Positions 1-7,160 are shown, counted from the stretch's first letter. The stretch is DNA of 15,433 bases from Bacillota bacterium (GCA_023415145.1 JAEZLW010000033.1:1-15433); one strand, 5' to 3'. The notes: generated from the sequence alone by a model not told the origin. A program made the numbers and translations.

Positions 1-919
1 ACACTTCCTGTACCGCGACCTTGCTTAACAACGCCTGGTAGTCCGCTGGATTGATAGGCTGTGTTCCTTCCGTCATCACGCTAGCCGCACCTGCGGCCAT
101 GCCGCTTCGAAAGGCCTCTGCCAAGGATTCCCCTTTTTCAAGCCCCAGAAGCACACCGCCCACCATGGCATCCCCGGCACCAACGGTAGACATAGCCTTG
201 ACCATAAGCGCTGGTGAATACAGCGTTTGTTTTCCGTCAGTGAACAATGCTCCCATCTTGCCCATGGAAACGATCACCGACTGTGCTCCTTTCTTCAAAA
301 GAACAAAGGCCGCATCCCGGATAGCGCGCAACGTGCGCAGAGATGTACCCAAGGTGGATTCCAGTTCGCTCAGATTGGGCTTGACCAGCAACGGCTGCGC
401 CGCGAGGGTCAACAGCAGCCTGCTTCCCTCCGCATCGACGATGCAGGGCACGTCCTTCAATGCAAGTATGATCTGGCGGTAGGTCTCCTCCGGACAGCCC
501 GGCGGCAGGCTTCCCGTAAGCACGGTGTAGCTGCCCTTGCCTTTATCTCGCATAAGCTGCATAAACACATCCAACTGTTCACGAGTCATCGGGCAGCCGG
601 GCTCGTTCAACTCCGTCACTGCCTGGCCAGATTGGGATACCACCTTCAGGTTTGTACGTATGCTGCCGGGAATGGCCATGAATTCAAATGCAACGCCTAT
701 CTCGGCCATCATCTCCCGAAGCTTTACAGCACCGGTCTCCCCCATACAGCCAAGGCATTGCGCTTTCAGCCCCAGGCGGTGGGCTACAGCGGCTACATTG
801 ATACCCTTGCCGCCAAGGTCTTCCCGTACGTGAAGGATTCTGTTCACTTCCCCCAGGCGCAACTCTTCTACCGTTACGGTTTTGTCAAAAGCCGGATTCA
901 AACAGACGGTGGTAATCAT
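1..919 (-). CDS. fruK: 1-phosphofructokinase, PfkB family (last residues cut by window edge)
   Basis: The protein would phosphorylate fructose-1-phosphate to fructose-1,6-bisphosphate in the cytoplasm, normally after PTS uptake of fructose. I translated 306 codons from the ATG at 919-917 without reaching a stop. The family is usually 300-315 residues, so only the last few are missing. It opens with TVCLNPAFDKT (residues 4-14), has the substrate-binding GGKGINVA (36-43), TGSLPPG (135-141) and VKPNLSE (179-185), and ends with the anion-hole and catalytic-base motif TVGAGDAMVGG, with D250 as the likely base. The start is supported by GGAGG five bases upstream (925-929) and a promoter at 950-979. 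Tagatose-6-phosphate kinase (LacC) is a close relative and cannot be excluded by sequence alone. No fruR or fruA is visible; they could lie beyond the left edge. Confidence 0.88.
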   Translation of the reverse strand, partial: MITTVCLNPAFDKTVTVEELRLGEVNRILHVREDLGGKGINVAAVAHRLGLKAQCLGCMGETGAVKLREMMAEIGVAFEFMAIPGSIRTNLKVVSQSGQAVTELNEPGCPMTREQLDVFMQLMRDKGKGSYTVLTGSLPPGCPEETYRQIILALKDVPCIVDAEGSRLLLTLAAQPLLVKPNLSELESTLGTSLRTLRAIRDAAFVLLKKGAQSVIVSMGKMGALFTDGKQTLYSPALMVKAMSTVGAGDAMVGGVLLGLEKGESLAEAFRSGMAAGAASVMTEGTQPINPADYQALLSKVAVQEV

Positions 920-949
920 GCGTACCTCCGGGCTTTATTTCCAATTTTT

Positions 950-979
950 ATTGTAACACAGCATACAAAGCCTATGCAA
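950..979 (-). promoter_or_regulatory. Sigma-A-type promoter of fruK, with an inverted repeat in the spacer
   Basis: Read on the minus strand, the -35 is TTGCAT (974-979), the spacer is 18 bases and the -10 is TACAAT (950-955), giving a leader of about 25 bases before fruK. The arms GCATA (961-965) and TATGC (973-977) form a perfect 5-bp inverted repeat that covers most of the spacer and touches the -35, a position suited to a repressor site. No experiment supports this. Confidence 0.6.
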
Positions 980-1063
980 GATAAACGAAATGTTCATGAA
1001 AAACAAACACTTAGATGAAATTCATTAAGCCCCACCATGCTTTTGGGTCAGAAAGGCATTGTC

Positions 1064-1804
1064 CTACAGAGGATTTTTTGCATAGCGGATGGCTTCGTCA
1101 ATGATTCGCTTTGAAGCAATGATCTCATCATCCGAACCATCCACCTCAAGAATAATCCTTCCATCAAATCCCTGCAAATACTTCCTAAAGACCAATTTGT
1201 AATCAATGTCGCCTTGTGTGATTGGCAAATGTTCGTGCGGAATGCTGAAGTGCTTCCCAGCAACGTGCAAACACTTGGGAAACTTTGAAGATATCACCTG
1301 CGCAAGATGATCATAACTATCTACATGGGCAACATCTAGTAACTGTTCTACATAGTCATCGTTATTGTATACGATCTGTAGTTCTTCCTTTTTGCAGTGA
1401 AATCCATCCATGATGCTATTGTTTTCCAGGTAATAAACAATGCCTTGTCTTTTTGCTTTATGTGAAAATAGTTTAATCTTGTCGGCCAGCAGCATTTCAA
1501 TGTCTTGAGAAACAGGGTCCCTTTTGCATACCGGGTGTATAATGACCTCTTTATGATTTAAAGACTTAAGCAATTGCAACAGGTCATCACCATGCAAATC
1601 AAAATCCAAAGGGTCGAAAACGGCATGGATGATAACGGGAAAGCGGCAAGCCTTTATATATTCTTCTTTGGGATCAGGCAAACTGTTAATCAATATGTTC
1701 CCATCTTTGAACCATATCTGTATGAAGTCAAAGCCATTCTCTTTAGAAAATGCGACTTCTTCATAAAAATCGTTATACCACCTTACGCTTCTGCCGATCA
1801 GCAT
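1064..1804 (-). CDS. Sugar phosphate isomerase/epimerase-like TIM-barrel protein
   Basis: This 246-residue protein looks like the xylose-isomerase-like / AP-endonuclease-2 TIM-barrel superfamily, whose members bind a divalent metal and isomerise sugars or cyclitols. Visible strand-end motifs are VIIHAVFDP (57-65), VIIHP (87-91), LENNS (126-130), DVAHVDSYDH (157-166), LHVAGKH (179-185), HEHLPITQGDID (190-201) and ILEVDGS (218-224). E127, D157, H184 or H180 and E220 are in the places where metal ligands usually lie, but I infer this from pattern only. The substrate cannot be named. It starts two bases after the stop of the DUF1330 gene, with AAAGGA as ribosome site, so the two are co-transcribed. 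Base composition is clearly lower in G+C than the neighbours, suggesting a different history. No clear terminator follows it. Confidence 0.75.
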   Translation of the reverse strand: MLIGRSVRWYNDFYEEVAFSKENGFDFIQIWFKDGNILINSLPDPKEEYIKACRFPVIIHAVFDPLDFDLHGDDLLQLLKSLNHKEVIIHPVCKRDPVSQDIEMLLADKIKLFSHKAKRQGIVYYLENNSIMDGFHCKKEELQIVYNNDDYVEQLLDVAHVDSYDHLAQVISSKFPKCLHVAGKHFSIPHEHLPITQGDIDYKLVFRKYLQGFDGRIILEVDGSDDEIIASKRIIDEAIRYAKNPL

Positions 1805-1806
1805 AC

Positions 1807-2091
1807 TTATCCTTTCACCAAGAGCGTATCACAATGAGCACCTTGCAGCCTATGTCTCAATATCCCTTGATACTCCGAAGACTCATACCAGGCCCGAAGC
1901 TCTTTTTCAGAAGGAAACGCAATAAGCACCACCTTTGTATAATCCCACGCGCCTTCCAAAATGGATGGGTGTTCATCCAGTGCAAGATATTTACCATTGA
2001 ACTTGGCAAACACTTCGTCTACCGAAGCCAGATACTTGTCATACTCCTGCTGATCATGGATACGGATATTGGCAATGAAATAGGCACTCAT
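1807..2091 (-). CDS. DUF1330 family protein
   Basis: This 94-residue protein matches the DUF1330 pattern, a small ferredoxin-like-fold (dimeric alpha-beta barrel) family of unknown function. It starts AYFIANIRIHD, has a central tyrosine-rich helix (EYDKYLASVDEVF), a GKYLALD strand and the typical second half VVLIAFPSEKELRAWYES followed by YQ. The length is usual for the family. The start is fixed by a full AAGGAGGAA site (2097-2105) five bases upstream. It is the first gene of a two-gene unit with the TIM-barrel protein and may assist the same pathway, which is inference from context. Its own promoter is not clear, because the bases upstream are occupied by the palindrome block. Confidence 0.8.
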   Translation of the reverse strand: MSAYFIANIRIHDQQEYDKYLASVDEVFAKFNGKYLALDEHPSILEGAWDYTKVVLIAFPSEKELRAWYESSEYQGILRHRLQGAHCDTLLVKG

Positions 2092-2128
2092 AGTTATTCC
2101 TCCTTATGATTACATTCTCCGGGGGAGC

Positions 2129-2158
2129 AACGAGGGGGAACCGCAGTTCCCCCTCGTT
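2129..2158. repeat. Palindrome A, perfect 12-bp stem
   Basis: Arms AACGAGGGGGAA (2129-2140) and TTCCCCCTCGTT (2147-2158) enclose a 6-base loop. It lies just upstream of the DUF1330 gene and is the last hairpin of the block in minus-strand order. No T-run follows on either strand, so it is not a standard intrinsic terminator. Confidence 0.8.
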
Positions 2159-2169
2159 TGAAATCGTCT

Positions 2170-2211
2170 CGCCTGGCTTTGCCAGGCGGGCGGGGCGCTT
2201 GCGTAGCAAGC
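2170..2211. repeat. Palindromes B and C, two short stem-loops
   Basis: B has arms CGCCTGGC (2170-2177) and GCCAGGCG (2181-2188) around a 3-base loop. C has arms GCTTGC (2197-2202) and GCAAGC (2206-2211), also around a 3-base loop. They are separated by 8 bases. Both are perfect and GC-rich. Confidence 0.7.
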
Positions 2212-2219
2212 TTTCCTTA

Positions 2220-2296
2220 CACTTTTCGCCGATCATGAGTTACGCACTGGCTAAGCAATGCGCAAGCCAGTGCGTAATACTCATAGGCGAAAAGTG
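2220..2296. repeat. Palindrome D, long imperfect stem of about 29 bp
   Basis: The outer arms CACTTTTCGCC (2220-2230) and GGCGAAAAGTG (2286-2296) are perfect 11-mers. A middle segment ATGAGT (2235-2240) pairs with ACTCAT (2279-2284). The inner arms TACGCACTGGCT (2241-2252) and AGCCAGTGCGTA (2265-2276) are perfect 12-mers with a 12-base loop. Small internal loops separate the segments. It does not resemble a riboswitch or tRNA that I know. Confidence 0.85.
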
Positions 2297-2304
2297 CAAA
2301 ATCG

Positions 2305-2332
2305 AGAAAATGACGCTAATGCGTCATTTTCT
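2305..2332 (-). terminator. Hairpin E, likely intrinsic terminator of the EF-G paralogue
   Basis: Arms AGAAAATGACGC and GCGTCATTTTCT form a perfect 12-bp stem with a 4-base loop, starting 8 bases after the stop codon of the EF-G gene. On the minus strand the GC core is preceded by an A-run and followed by TTTT and, a few bases later, another TTTT, the layout of an intrinsic terminator that could work in both directions. It is also the first of five evenly spaced palindromes, so a role in that block is possible too. Confidence 0.6.
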
Positions 2333-2340
2333 AGAATGAT

Positions 2341-4422
2341 TTATTCTTCTTCCTCTTCTTCGCGCTTGGCGGACTCTATGATCTTCTGGGCCACGGCGGC
2401 GGGCACTTCCTCGTAACGCTCAAACTTCATGGTGAAGGAGCCGCGGGCCTGGGTCATAGAGCGGAGATCGGTGGCATACTTGAACATTTCAGCCATAGGC
2501 GCTTCAGCAACCACCTGCTGCAGCCCATCCACCTGATGCATGCCTGCGATGCGGCCGCGCCGCTTGTTCATGTCACCCATGATATCGCCCATGTATTCAT
2601 CGGGAACCAGCACTTCCACGTGCATGATCGGCTCCAGAAGCACAGGGCTAGCCTCCATACAGCCTTTCTTGTAAGCCAGCCGGGCGGCGGTTTTAAAGGC
2701 CATTTCAGAAGAGTCTACCGCATGGTAAGAGCCGTCGTACAGCTTGGCTCGAAGGCCGACCATGGGATAACCCGCCAGAACACCCCTGGGCAGGTTTTCC
2801 CGCAAGCCTTTTTCGACAGCGGGGATAAAGTTGCGCGGTACCACACCGCCTACTACGGCATCCACAAACTCGAAATCGGTAGAGCTTTCGCCGATGGGAG
2901 AAAACTCAATCCACACATCGCCAAACTGGCCGTGTCCTCCGCTTTGCTTCTTGTGACGGCCTTGTGCCTTTACCGTCTTGCGGATTGTTTCACGGTACGG
3001 GATCTTGGGGTCCTGCAGCACGGCATTGGCGCCAAACTTGCTGGCAAGCTTGCTGCGTATAACATCCAAATGCAGTTCACCTTGGCCAGACAAAAGCGTC
3101 TCGGTTGTCTCCACATTCTTTTCGATCATGATGGAGGGGTCTTCCTCCTGGAGCCTTGCCAATCCTCCGAACACCTTGTCTTCTTCACCCTGCTTGGCGG
3201 CATATACAGCCTTGCTGATGCAGGGGATTGGGAAGGTCAAAGGCGCAAAGCGGATGGGCTTATTCTGATCGCAAAGGGTATCGCCGGTGGAGGTGAACTG
3301 CAGCTTGGCCAGCGCACCCAAATCCCCCGCGTGGAGAATTGACTTGCTCAACTGCTTCTTGCCGCGCATCGCATAGATACCTGCAGATTTTTCGGGCTTC
3401 TCGGCATTGATGTTGTACAACGCGGTGTTGGAGGTAATTGTGCCGGAGCAAACGCGGAACAGGGACAGCTTGCCTACGAACGGGTCGGCTATCGTCTTGT
3501 ATACCAACGCAGAGAAGGGTTCGCTGTCGGAGCAAATACGGGTCTCTTCAGCTTCCGTTTTGGGGTTTATGCCAATGGCAGCCACACCTTCGGGAGAAGG
3601 CAGGTACTTGGCCATGATGTCCATCATTGGGGCTACGCCCACGCCTGTAATGGCGGAACAGGCGCACACGGGAACGATGCTTCCGATCTTCATGCCGGCT
3701 CTAAAGCCCGCAAGAAGCTCCTCATGGGTCAATTCCCCTTCGTCAAGGTACTTCATCATCAGCTCGTCATCGGCAGATGCCGCAGCTTCGGTCAATTCTT
3801 CCAGAGCGGTTTTGATCTGATCGTTCATGGATGCTGGAACGGGCACTTCCTTCAGCGCTTTGCCGGTGCCCTCATAAGCCTTGTTTTCCAACACGTTGAC
3901 GACGCCCTTAAATCCTAACCCTTCGCCAATGGGCAGAAGCATGGGTACAACGCTGGTACCGTATTTTGAACGAAGCTGCTCGGCCACCTTAACGAAGCTT
4001 GCGTTCTCCCTGTCCATTTGGTTGACAACGAACATGCGGCCAACCTTGTTTTTGCCGGCGTAATCCCAGGCTTTTTCGGTGCCTACGGCCATACCGCTGA
4101 CGCTACCCACCACGATCACAGCAGTTTCCACAACACGCAGGGGGCCCATCATCTCACCGATAAAGTCAAAATATCCCGGAACGTCAATGACGTTCAGGCT
4201 TCTTCCATCCCAATCGATAGGTGCTACCGCAGCGCTGATGGATATCTTGCGCTTAACCTCTTCCGTTTCAAAATCGGTGGTGGCGGCGCCGTCCTCCACA
4301 CGCCCTTGCCTGTCGACGATACCGGCAGCGAAGAGCATGGCCTCCGTCAAGGTGGTTTTGCCCTCGCTGCCATGACCCAGGAGGGTCATGTTCCGGATGT
4401 CGGTCGTTTGATAGTCTGCCAT
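2341..4422 (-). CDS. fusA2: Elongation factor G paralogue (EF-G2-like)
   Basis: This 693-residue protein has the full EF-G layout: G domain with G' insert, domain II, III, IV (QSGGHGQFG at about 493-501, GSYHAVDSS near 564-572) and V (RGSF and FERYEEVP near the end). The start is the ATG at 4422-4420 behind GGGGGAAA; it gives the MADYQ N-terminus and the normal EF-G length. The P-loop is GHGSEGKT (16-23), in place of the usual GH.D.GKT. Switch II reads DVPGYFDF (80-87), so the catalytic His of DTPGH is Tyr84. The guanine motif is NQMD (134-137), not NKMD. Switch I has KISIS in place of GIT. These changes are typical of paralogues rather than housekeeping fusA, which would lie elsewhere in a str operon. 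The domain IV tip His567 is kept. The C-terminus ends in six glutamates. Confidence 0.9.
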   Translation of the reverse strand: MADYQTTDIRNMTLLGHGSEGKTTLTEAMLFAAGIVDRQGRVEDGAATTDFETEEVKRKISISAAVAPIDWDGRSLNVIDVPGYFDFIGEMMGPLRVVETAVIVVGSVSGMAVGTEKAWDYAGKNKVGRMFVVNQMDRENASFVKVAEQLRSKYGTSVVPMLLPIGEGLGFKGVVNVLENKAYEGTGKALKEVPVPASMNDQIKTALEELTEAAASADDELMMKYLDEGELTHEELLAGFRAGMKIGSIVPVCACSAITGVGVAPMMDIMAKYLPSPEGVAAIGINPKTEAEETRICSDSEPFSALVYKTIADPFVGKLSLFRVCSGTITSNTALYNINAEKPEKSAGIYAMRGKKQLSKSILHAGDLGALAKLQFTSTGDTLCDQNKPIRFAPLTFPIPCISKAVYAAKQGEEDKVFGGLARLQEEDPSIMIEKNVETTETLLSGQGELHLDVIRSKLASKFGANAVLQDPKIPYRETIRKTVKAQGRHKKQSGGHGQFGDVWIEFSPIGESSTDFEFVDAVVGGVVPRNFIPAVEKGLRENLPRGVLAGYPMVGLRAKLYDGSYHAVDSSEMAFKTAARLAYKKGCMEASPVLLEPIMHVEVLVPDEYMGDIMGDMNKRRGRIAGMHQVDGLQQVVAEAPMAEMFKYATDLRSMTQARGSFTMKFERYEEVPAAVAQKIIESAKREEEEEE

Positions 4423-4647
4423 GTGCTTTCCCCCTATGCTTTGCAAATTTTTCTTCCGTGGGCGCAGCGCCATAAAAAGGCGCCTATGCAATTGGCTACG
4501 CAAACAGGGCAAATACCGCTTATGGTGGCAGCAAACCCCGTCCTTTTGAACACTCAAGGATTAGTTTAGCATAAAATGCAAAAAAAGAAAAGACGTGATT
4601 TTAGTTTGTCAGCCATTCCTTCAAAGTATTCAAAGTCCTTCTGCACT
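4423..4647 (-). promoter_or_regulatory. Leader and tentative promoter of the EF-G paralogue
   Basis: This 225-base gap has no gene. The best -10 on the minus strand is TAAACT (4563-4568) preceded by TG at the extended -10 position, but the -35 is poor (TTTTCT-like, within a T-rich tract). If correct, the leader is about 135 bases long. It contains a GC-rich stem-loop with arms GCGCC (4467-4471) and GGCGC (4479-4483) around a 7-base A-rich loop (plus-strand letters). No convincing terminator for the upstream murI unit is seen. Confidence 0.35.
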
Positions 4648-5205
4648 TTACATGGGCTTAAGGTTTTTGTTCAGCCTGTCAACGATTTTTGCAAACGCCT
4701 TGCTCCGCGTCTCCTCTGATTTGCCTTCATGCCATAAGGCTGCATACGTACGTTTGACAGAGGGAGACATGGCAGCAAAGTTTGTGCAGGCAGGCTCGAT
4801 GCCCTGTAATTGCATGATAAGGGCATCCACCATTTCCTGTGTAATGACGGGCCTCTCCTTGGGCTTGAATGTCCCGCTCTTAATGGCTTCCGTTTTCTTT
4901 GCATACCCGTGTTCAGTCATCCTGCCCTGCTTTTCCAGCTCATCAATCATTGCCTTGTTCTTTTCCGACCATTCACTGCCTTTGCGCCTTAATGAGAAAT
5001 ATTTCATGTACGTTTTATCGTCTTTGCTTTTGATCTGACTATCAATCCAGCCAAAGCAAAGCGCTTCTTCCAGCGCTTCCTGCGGGCTTATGGTCTCTGG
5101 ACCTCCTGGTTTTCCAAATAAAATCCAGATGCCTTTGCTTGCTTCGCAGTTTTCCTTCAGCCAGTTTCGGAATTCATCTTTTGACACAAACGTTATAGGT
5201 TCCAT
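4648..5205 (-). CDS. YdeI/OmpD-associated (OmdA) family protein
   Basis: This 185-residue protein matches the YdeI/OmdA family in order: an N-terminal FVSKDEFRNWL, then KGIWILFGKPG, the hallmark EALCFGWIDSQIKS, a YFSLRRKGSEWSEKN segment, and a C-terminal helical half ending in SPSVKRTYAALWH and SEETRSKAFAKIV. Some members have been linked to bacteriocin protection, but the biochemical role is unknown and I do not assign one. I chose the ATG at 5205-5203 because AAAGGA lies 10 bases upstream and family members begin at this point. A TTG at 5256 overlapping the murI stop would add 17 basic residues of no family resemblance. It follows murI by 47 bases with no terminator, so it is probably the second gene of that transcript. 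Confidence 0.8.
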   Translation of the reverse strand: MEPITFVSKDEFRNWLKENCEASKGIWILFGKPGGPETISPQEALEEALCFGWIDSQIKSKDDKTYMKYFSLRRKGSEWSEKNKAMIDELEKQGRMTEHGYAKKTEAIKSGTFKPKERPVITQEMVDALIMQLQGIEPACTNFAAMSPSVKRTYAALWHEGKSEETRSKAFAKIVDRLNKNLKPM

Positions 5206-5252
5206 GACAATTTGATCCTTTCGTAAAAGCCGCCTCCGAAACGATACCTTTT

Positions 5253-6056
5253 TCAAACCATTCCGGCATGCGGCACATCATACTGATTCAAAGGCAGATT
5301 GAGAAGCATCTCCATTCTGGGCAGCATGATGGAAGGCTCTGCGGATGTTTGCAGTACCACCCGCCCGCCCGCTTCCCGCTGGCGTAGCAATCCTTCCCCG
5401 CTTAGCCGGCGCGTAAGCTGCCTTACTGTTCCAATATTGCCGTCCAATACCGCCGTCTTTGGCGGAAACAAACCTTGGATCATTTGCCTGAGAAATATGT
5501 AATGAGTGCAGCCCAATACAACCGCATCCACAGATTCATTCTTAAATGGAGATAGAAGTCCCTTCAAATGAGACCGAAGCTCTTCCCCTTCCAATTCACC
5601 GCGCTCCACAAACTCCATCAGCCCGGGACATGGCACTGGATATGTGCCTTCTCCATATTGCTCCATCAACCGTTGGAATTTGGGCAGCCGCAATGTTACA
5701 GGCGTAGCCATCACCAAAATCCTGCCTCCGTGACGCATAAGGGCGGCAGGCTTTAAAGCCGGTTCCATACCAATCACCGGTATTTTTACTGTGGCACGTA
5801 ATGTTTCCGCCGCCACGCTGGTAGCCGTGTTGCATGCGATGAGGATCGCCTTGGCACCCTGATTCATCAGATGTTCAGCAATCCTGAGCACATATCCTTT
5901 TACTTCTTCAGGAGGCTTGGTGCCATAAGGGGCATGGGCAGTATCGCCGAAATAAAGAAAATCCTCCCCTGGCAACAAAACGCGGGCGGTACGCATTACG
6001 CTGATGCCACCCACGCCGCTATCGAAAACTCCCACAGGTCCCTGGGACAAAACCAT
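5253..6056 (-). CDS. murI: Glutamate racemase
   Basis: It interconverts L- and D-glutamate in the cytoplasm without cofactor, supplying D-glutamate for peptidoglycan. The 267-residue length is normal. The N-terminal GVFDSGVGG (9-17) carries the conserved Asp12 and Ser13. LYFGDTAHAPYG (34-45) is the substrate loop. The two catalytic cysteines lie in ACNTAT (Cys75) and GCTHY (Cys183). GGAGGAA is 7 bases upstream of the ATG. A strong promoter sits in the 63-base gap behind spoIIP, so the gene can be expressed in growing cells independently of the neighbouring spore genes. In the leader an earlier ATG opens a three-codon frame that ends in TAG six bases before the murI ATG; its ribosome site is too close to be clearly functional. 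Confidence 0.96.
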   Translation of the reverse strand: MVLSQGPVGVFDSGVGGISVMRTARVLLPGEDFLYFGDTAHAPYGTKPPEEVKGYVLRIAEHLMNQGAKAILIACNTATSVAAETLRATVKIPVIGMEPALKPAALMRHGGRILVMATPVTLRLPKFQRLMEQYGEGTYPVPCPGLMEFVERGELEGEELRSHLKGLLSPFKNESVDAVVLGCTHYIFLRQMIQGLFPPKTAVLDGNIGTVRQLTRRLSGEGLLRQREAGGRVVLQTSAEPSIMLPRMEMLLNLPLNQYDVPHAGMV

Positions 6057-6087
6057 GGTCTATTCCTCCATGTGCTCCTTTCCAAAT

Positions 6088-6116
6088 ATTATAGACTTAT
6101 CTATCGCAAGGTGCAA
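6088..6116 (-). promoter_or_regulatory. Sigma-A promoter of murI
   Basis: On the minus strand, TTGCAC (6111-6116) and a perfect TATAAT (6088-6093) are separated by exactly 17 bases. Transcription would begin near 6081, giving a leader of about 25 bases with the murI ribosome site. The -35 begins only three bases beyond the spoIIP stop codon. Confidence 0.8.
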
Positions 6117-6119
6117 GCA

Positions 6120-7160
6120 TCATTCTTCTGCCGGAACTTTATTCAGTGTGGAGCGTATGGCATCAGCCAAATATGGCAGGCAAGCCAGTGCTTCTTCCAG
6201 CGTGTTTTTGTTATTGCCTACCTCAATCAGAATGCAGGTGGGGGCAATGTGCTGATTGAAGCGACCCGTCTTCAGTTTTACCGGACGGCACAGCTCCGGA
6301 ACCTGCTCATTCAGGGAATCGGTGACAGTTTGGGCAATGGCCAGGTTTCTCTCCCAATTGGGTTTCACGTCATAGCCCACTTCTGTCTGCCCCGTTCCCT
6401 TGCCAATGAGCATCATGAGCCGAGCGATCTTTTGGTCTCCCACCTGGACCGTATTGTGATTGGCCATGCCGGCGGAATAGGCGTCCCTGTGCAGGTCAAT
6501 ATACAGATCATACTTTTCTCCGCGGCCAATGGATTCCTCCACCATTTTCAGCGAGCGGGTATAGGATGTAGAGAGAACAGGCGGCTCGTATGCTGCGGTA
6601 TCGTGAACCACTACATAACCTGCTGCCGTCAACAGCCTTGAAAGTTCTTCCCCTACCCTGACAACGTTGCGACGGTTGTCCTTCGTTCTCCATTGCTGGG
6701 TAGCCTCATAGGTGTTTTCCGGCGTAGGCTCATAGGCTTCATAGGTGTGGGTATGATAGATCAGGATGCGCTTTTTCCCAGCGGCGTTTGCAAGCCCCGG
6801 ACCCCTGATTACTTCGATGCGGAATTCGTCCGGCTGGGGTGTGATTTCTGCCGTCGGAGCAACCGTCAAAGAAGGCAAAGGCGGTAATGATGGGGAAGCA
6901 AATATTTCTGGGGCAGGCGTACCTATGGCAAACAGGTTGATTTCGGCGTTCAGTTGGGAAGGTACAGGCGTAACGGTGGGTGGCGCGGTTATAAGCGGCG
7001 TATCAACCACCATGGGTGCAAAGGCTTCCACTGCTCCTTGCGGCGGAGGCTGCCATCCAGACAGCGCATACCCCAGAGCCAGGCCCAGCACAAAGACGGC
7101 CAAAAACAGGGAAAGCGCCAGGCATATGGCCTGGGTACGCGTATAAAACCGTATGCGCAT
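6120..7160 (-). CDS. spoIIP: Stage II sporulation protein P, peptidoglycan amidase/endopeptidase
   Basis: SpoIIP works with SpoIID and SpoIIM to degrade septal peptidoglycan in the mother cell so that its membrane can engulf the forespore. The 346-residue protein has one N-terminal membrane segment (about 11-35), a proline/threonine-rich linker (about 50-110) and the catalytic domain. Family metal and catalytic motifs are present: ILIYHTHTYEAY (H136, H138, E141), DLHRDA (H224), HNTVQVGDQ and ILIEVGN (E313). The ATG is preceded by GAGGTGA at 6 bases. It lies downstream of gpr, the arrangement found in many Firmicutes. I could not find a convincing sigma-E promoter in the 217-base gap before it. 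spoIID and spoIIM are not in this window. Confidence 0.95.
   Translation of the reverse strand: MRIRFYTRTQAICLALSLFLAVFVLGLALGYALSGWQPPPQGAVEAFAPMVVDTPLITAPPTVTPVPSQLNAEINLFAIGTPAPEIFASPSLPPLPSLTVAPTAEITPQPDEFRIEVIRGPGLANAAGKKRILIYHTHTYEAYEPTPENTYEATQQWRTKDNRRNVVRVGEELSRLLTAAGYVVVHDTAAYEPPVLSTSYTRSLKMVEESIGRGEKYDLYIDLHRDAYSAGMANHNTVQVGDQKIARLMMLIGKGTGQTEVGYDVKPNWERNLAIAQTVTDSLNEQVPELCRPVKLKTGRFNQHIAPTCILIEVGNNKNTLEEALACLPYLADAIRSTLNKVPAEE

Noticed and set aside
227..1018. A 263-residue plus-strand frame opposite fruK, and similar long frames opposite fusA2, gpr, spoIIP and the ATPase
   Set aside because: They are antisense to genes with complete family motifs, lack ribosome sites and recognisable domains, and reflect codon bias of the true genes.
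2054..2236. A 60-residue minus-strand frame across hairpins A-C and the start of D
   Set aside because: It lies within palindromic sequence, overlaps the DUF1330 start and has no protein-like features.
2129..2296. The palindrome block as a known riboswitch or a CRISPR array
   Set aside because: The hairpins differ in sequence and length, there are no repeated units with spacers, and I recognise no conserved riboswitch core.
2341..4557. A longer EF-G reading frame with 45 extra N-terminal residues
   Set aside because: The extension is basic and cysteine-rich with no family resemblance, its start has no good ribosome site, and the ATG at 4422 has GGGGGAAA upstream and gives the normal EF-G length.
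5206..5256. TTG start of the YdeI-family gene overlapping the murI stop
   Set aside because: The added residues do not match the family, and a ribosome site precedes the ATG at 5205.
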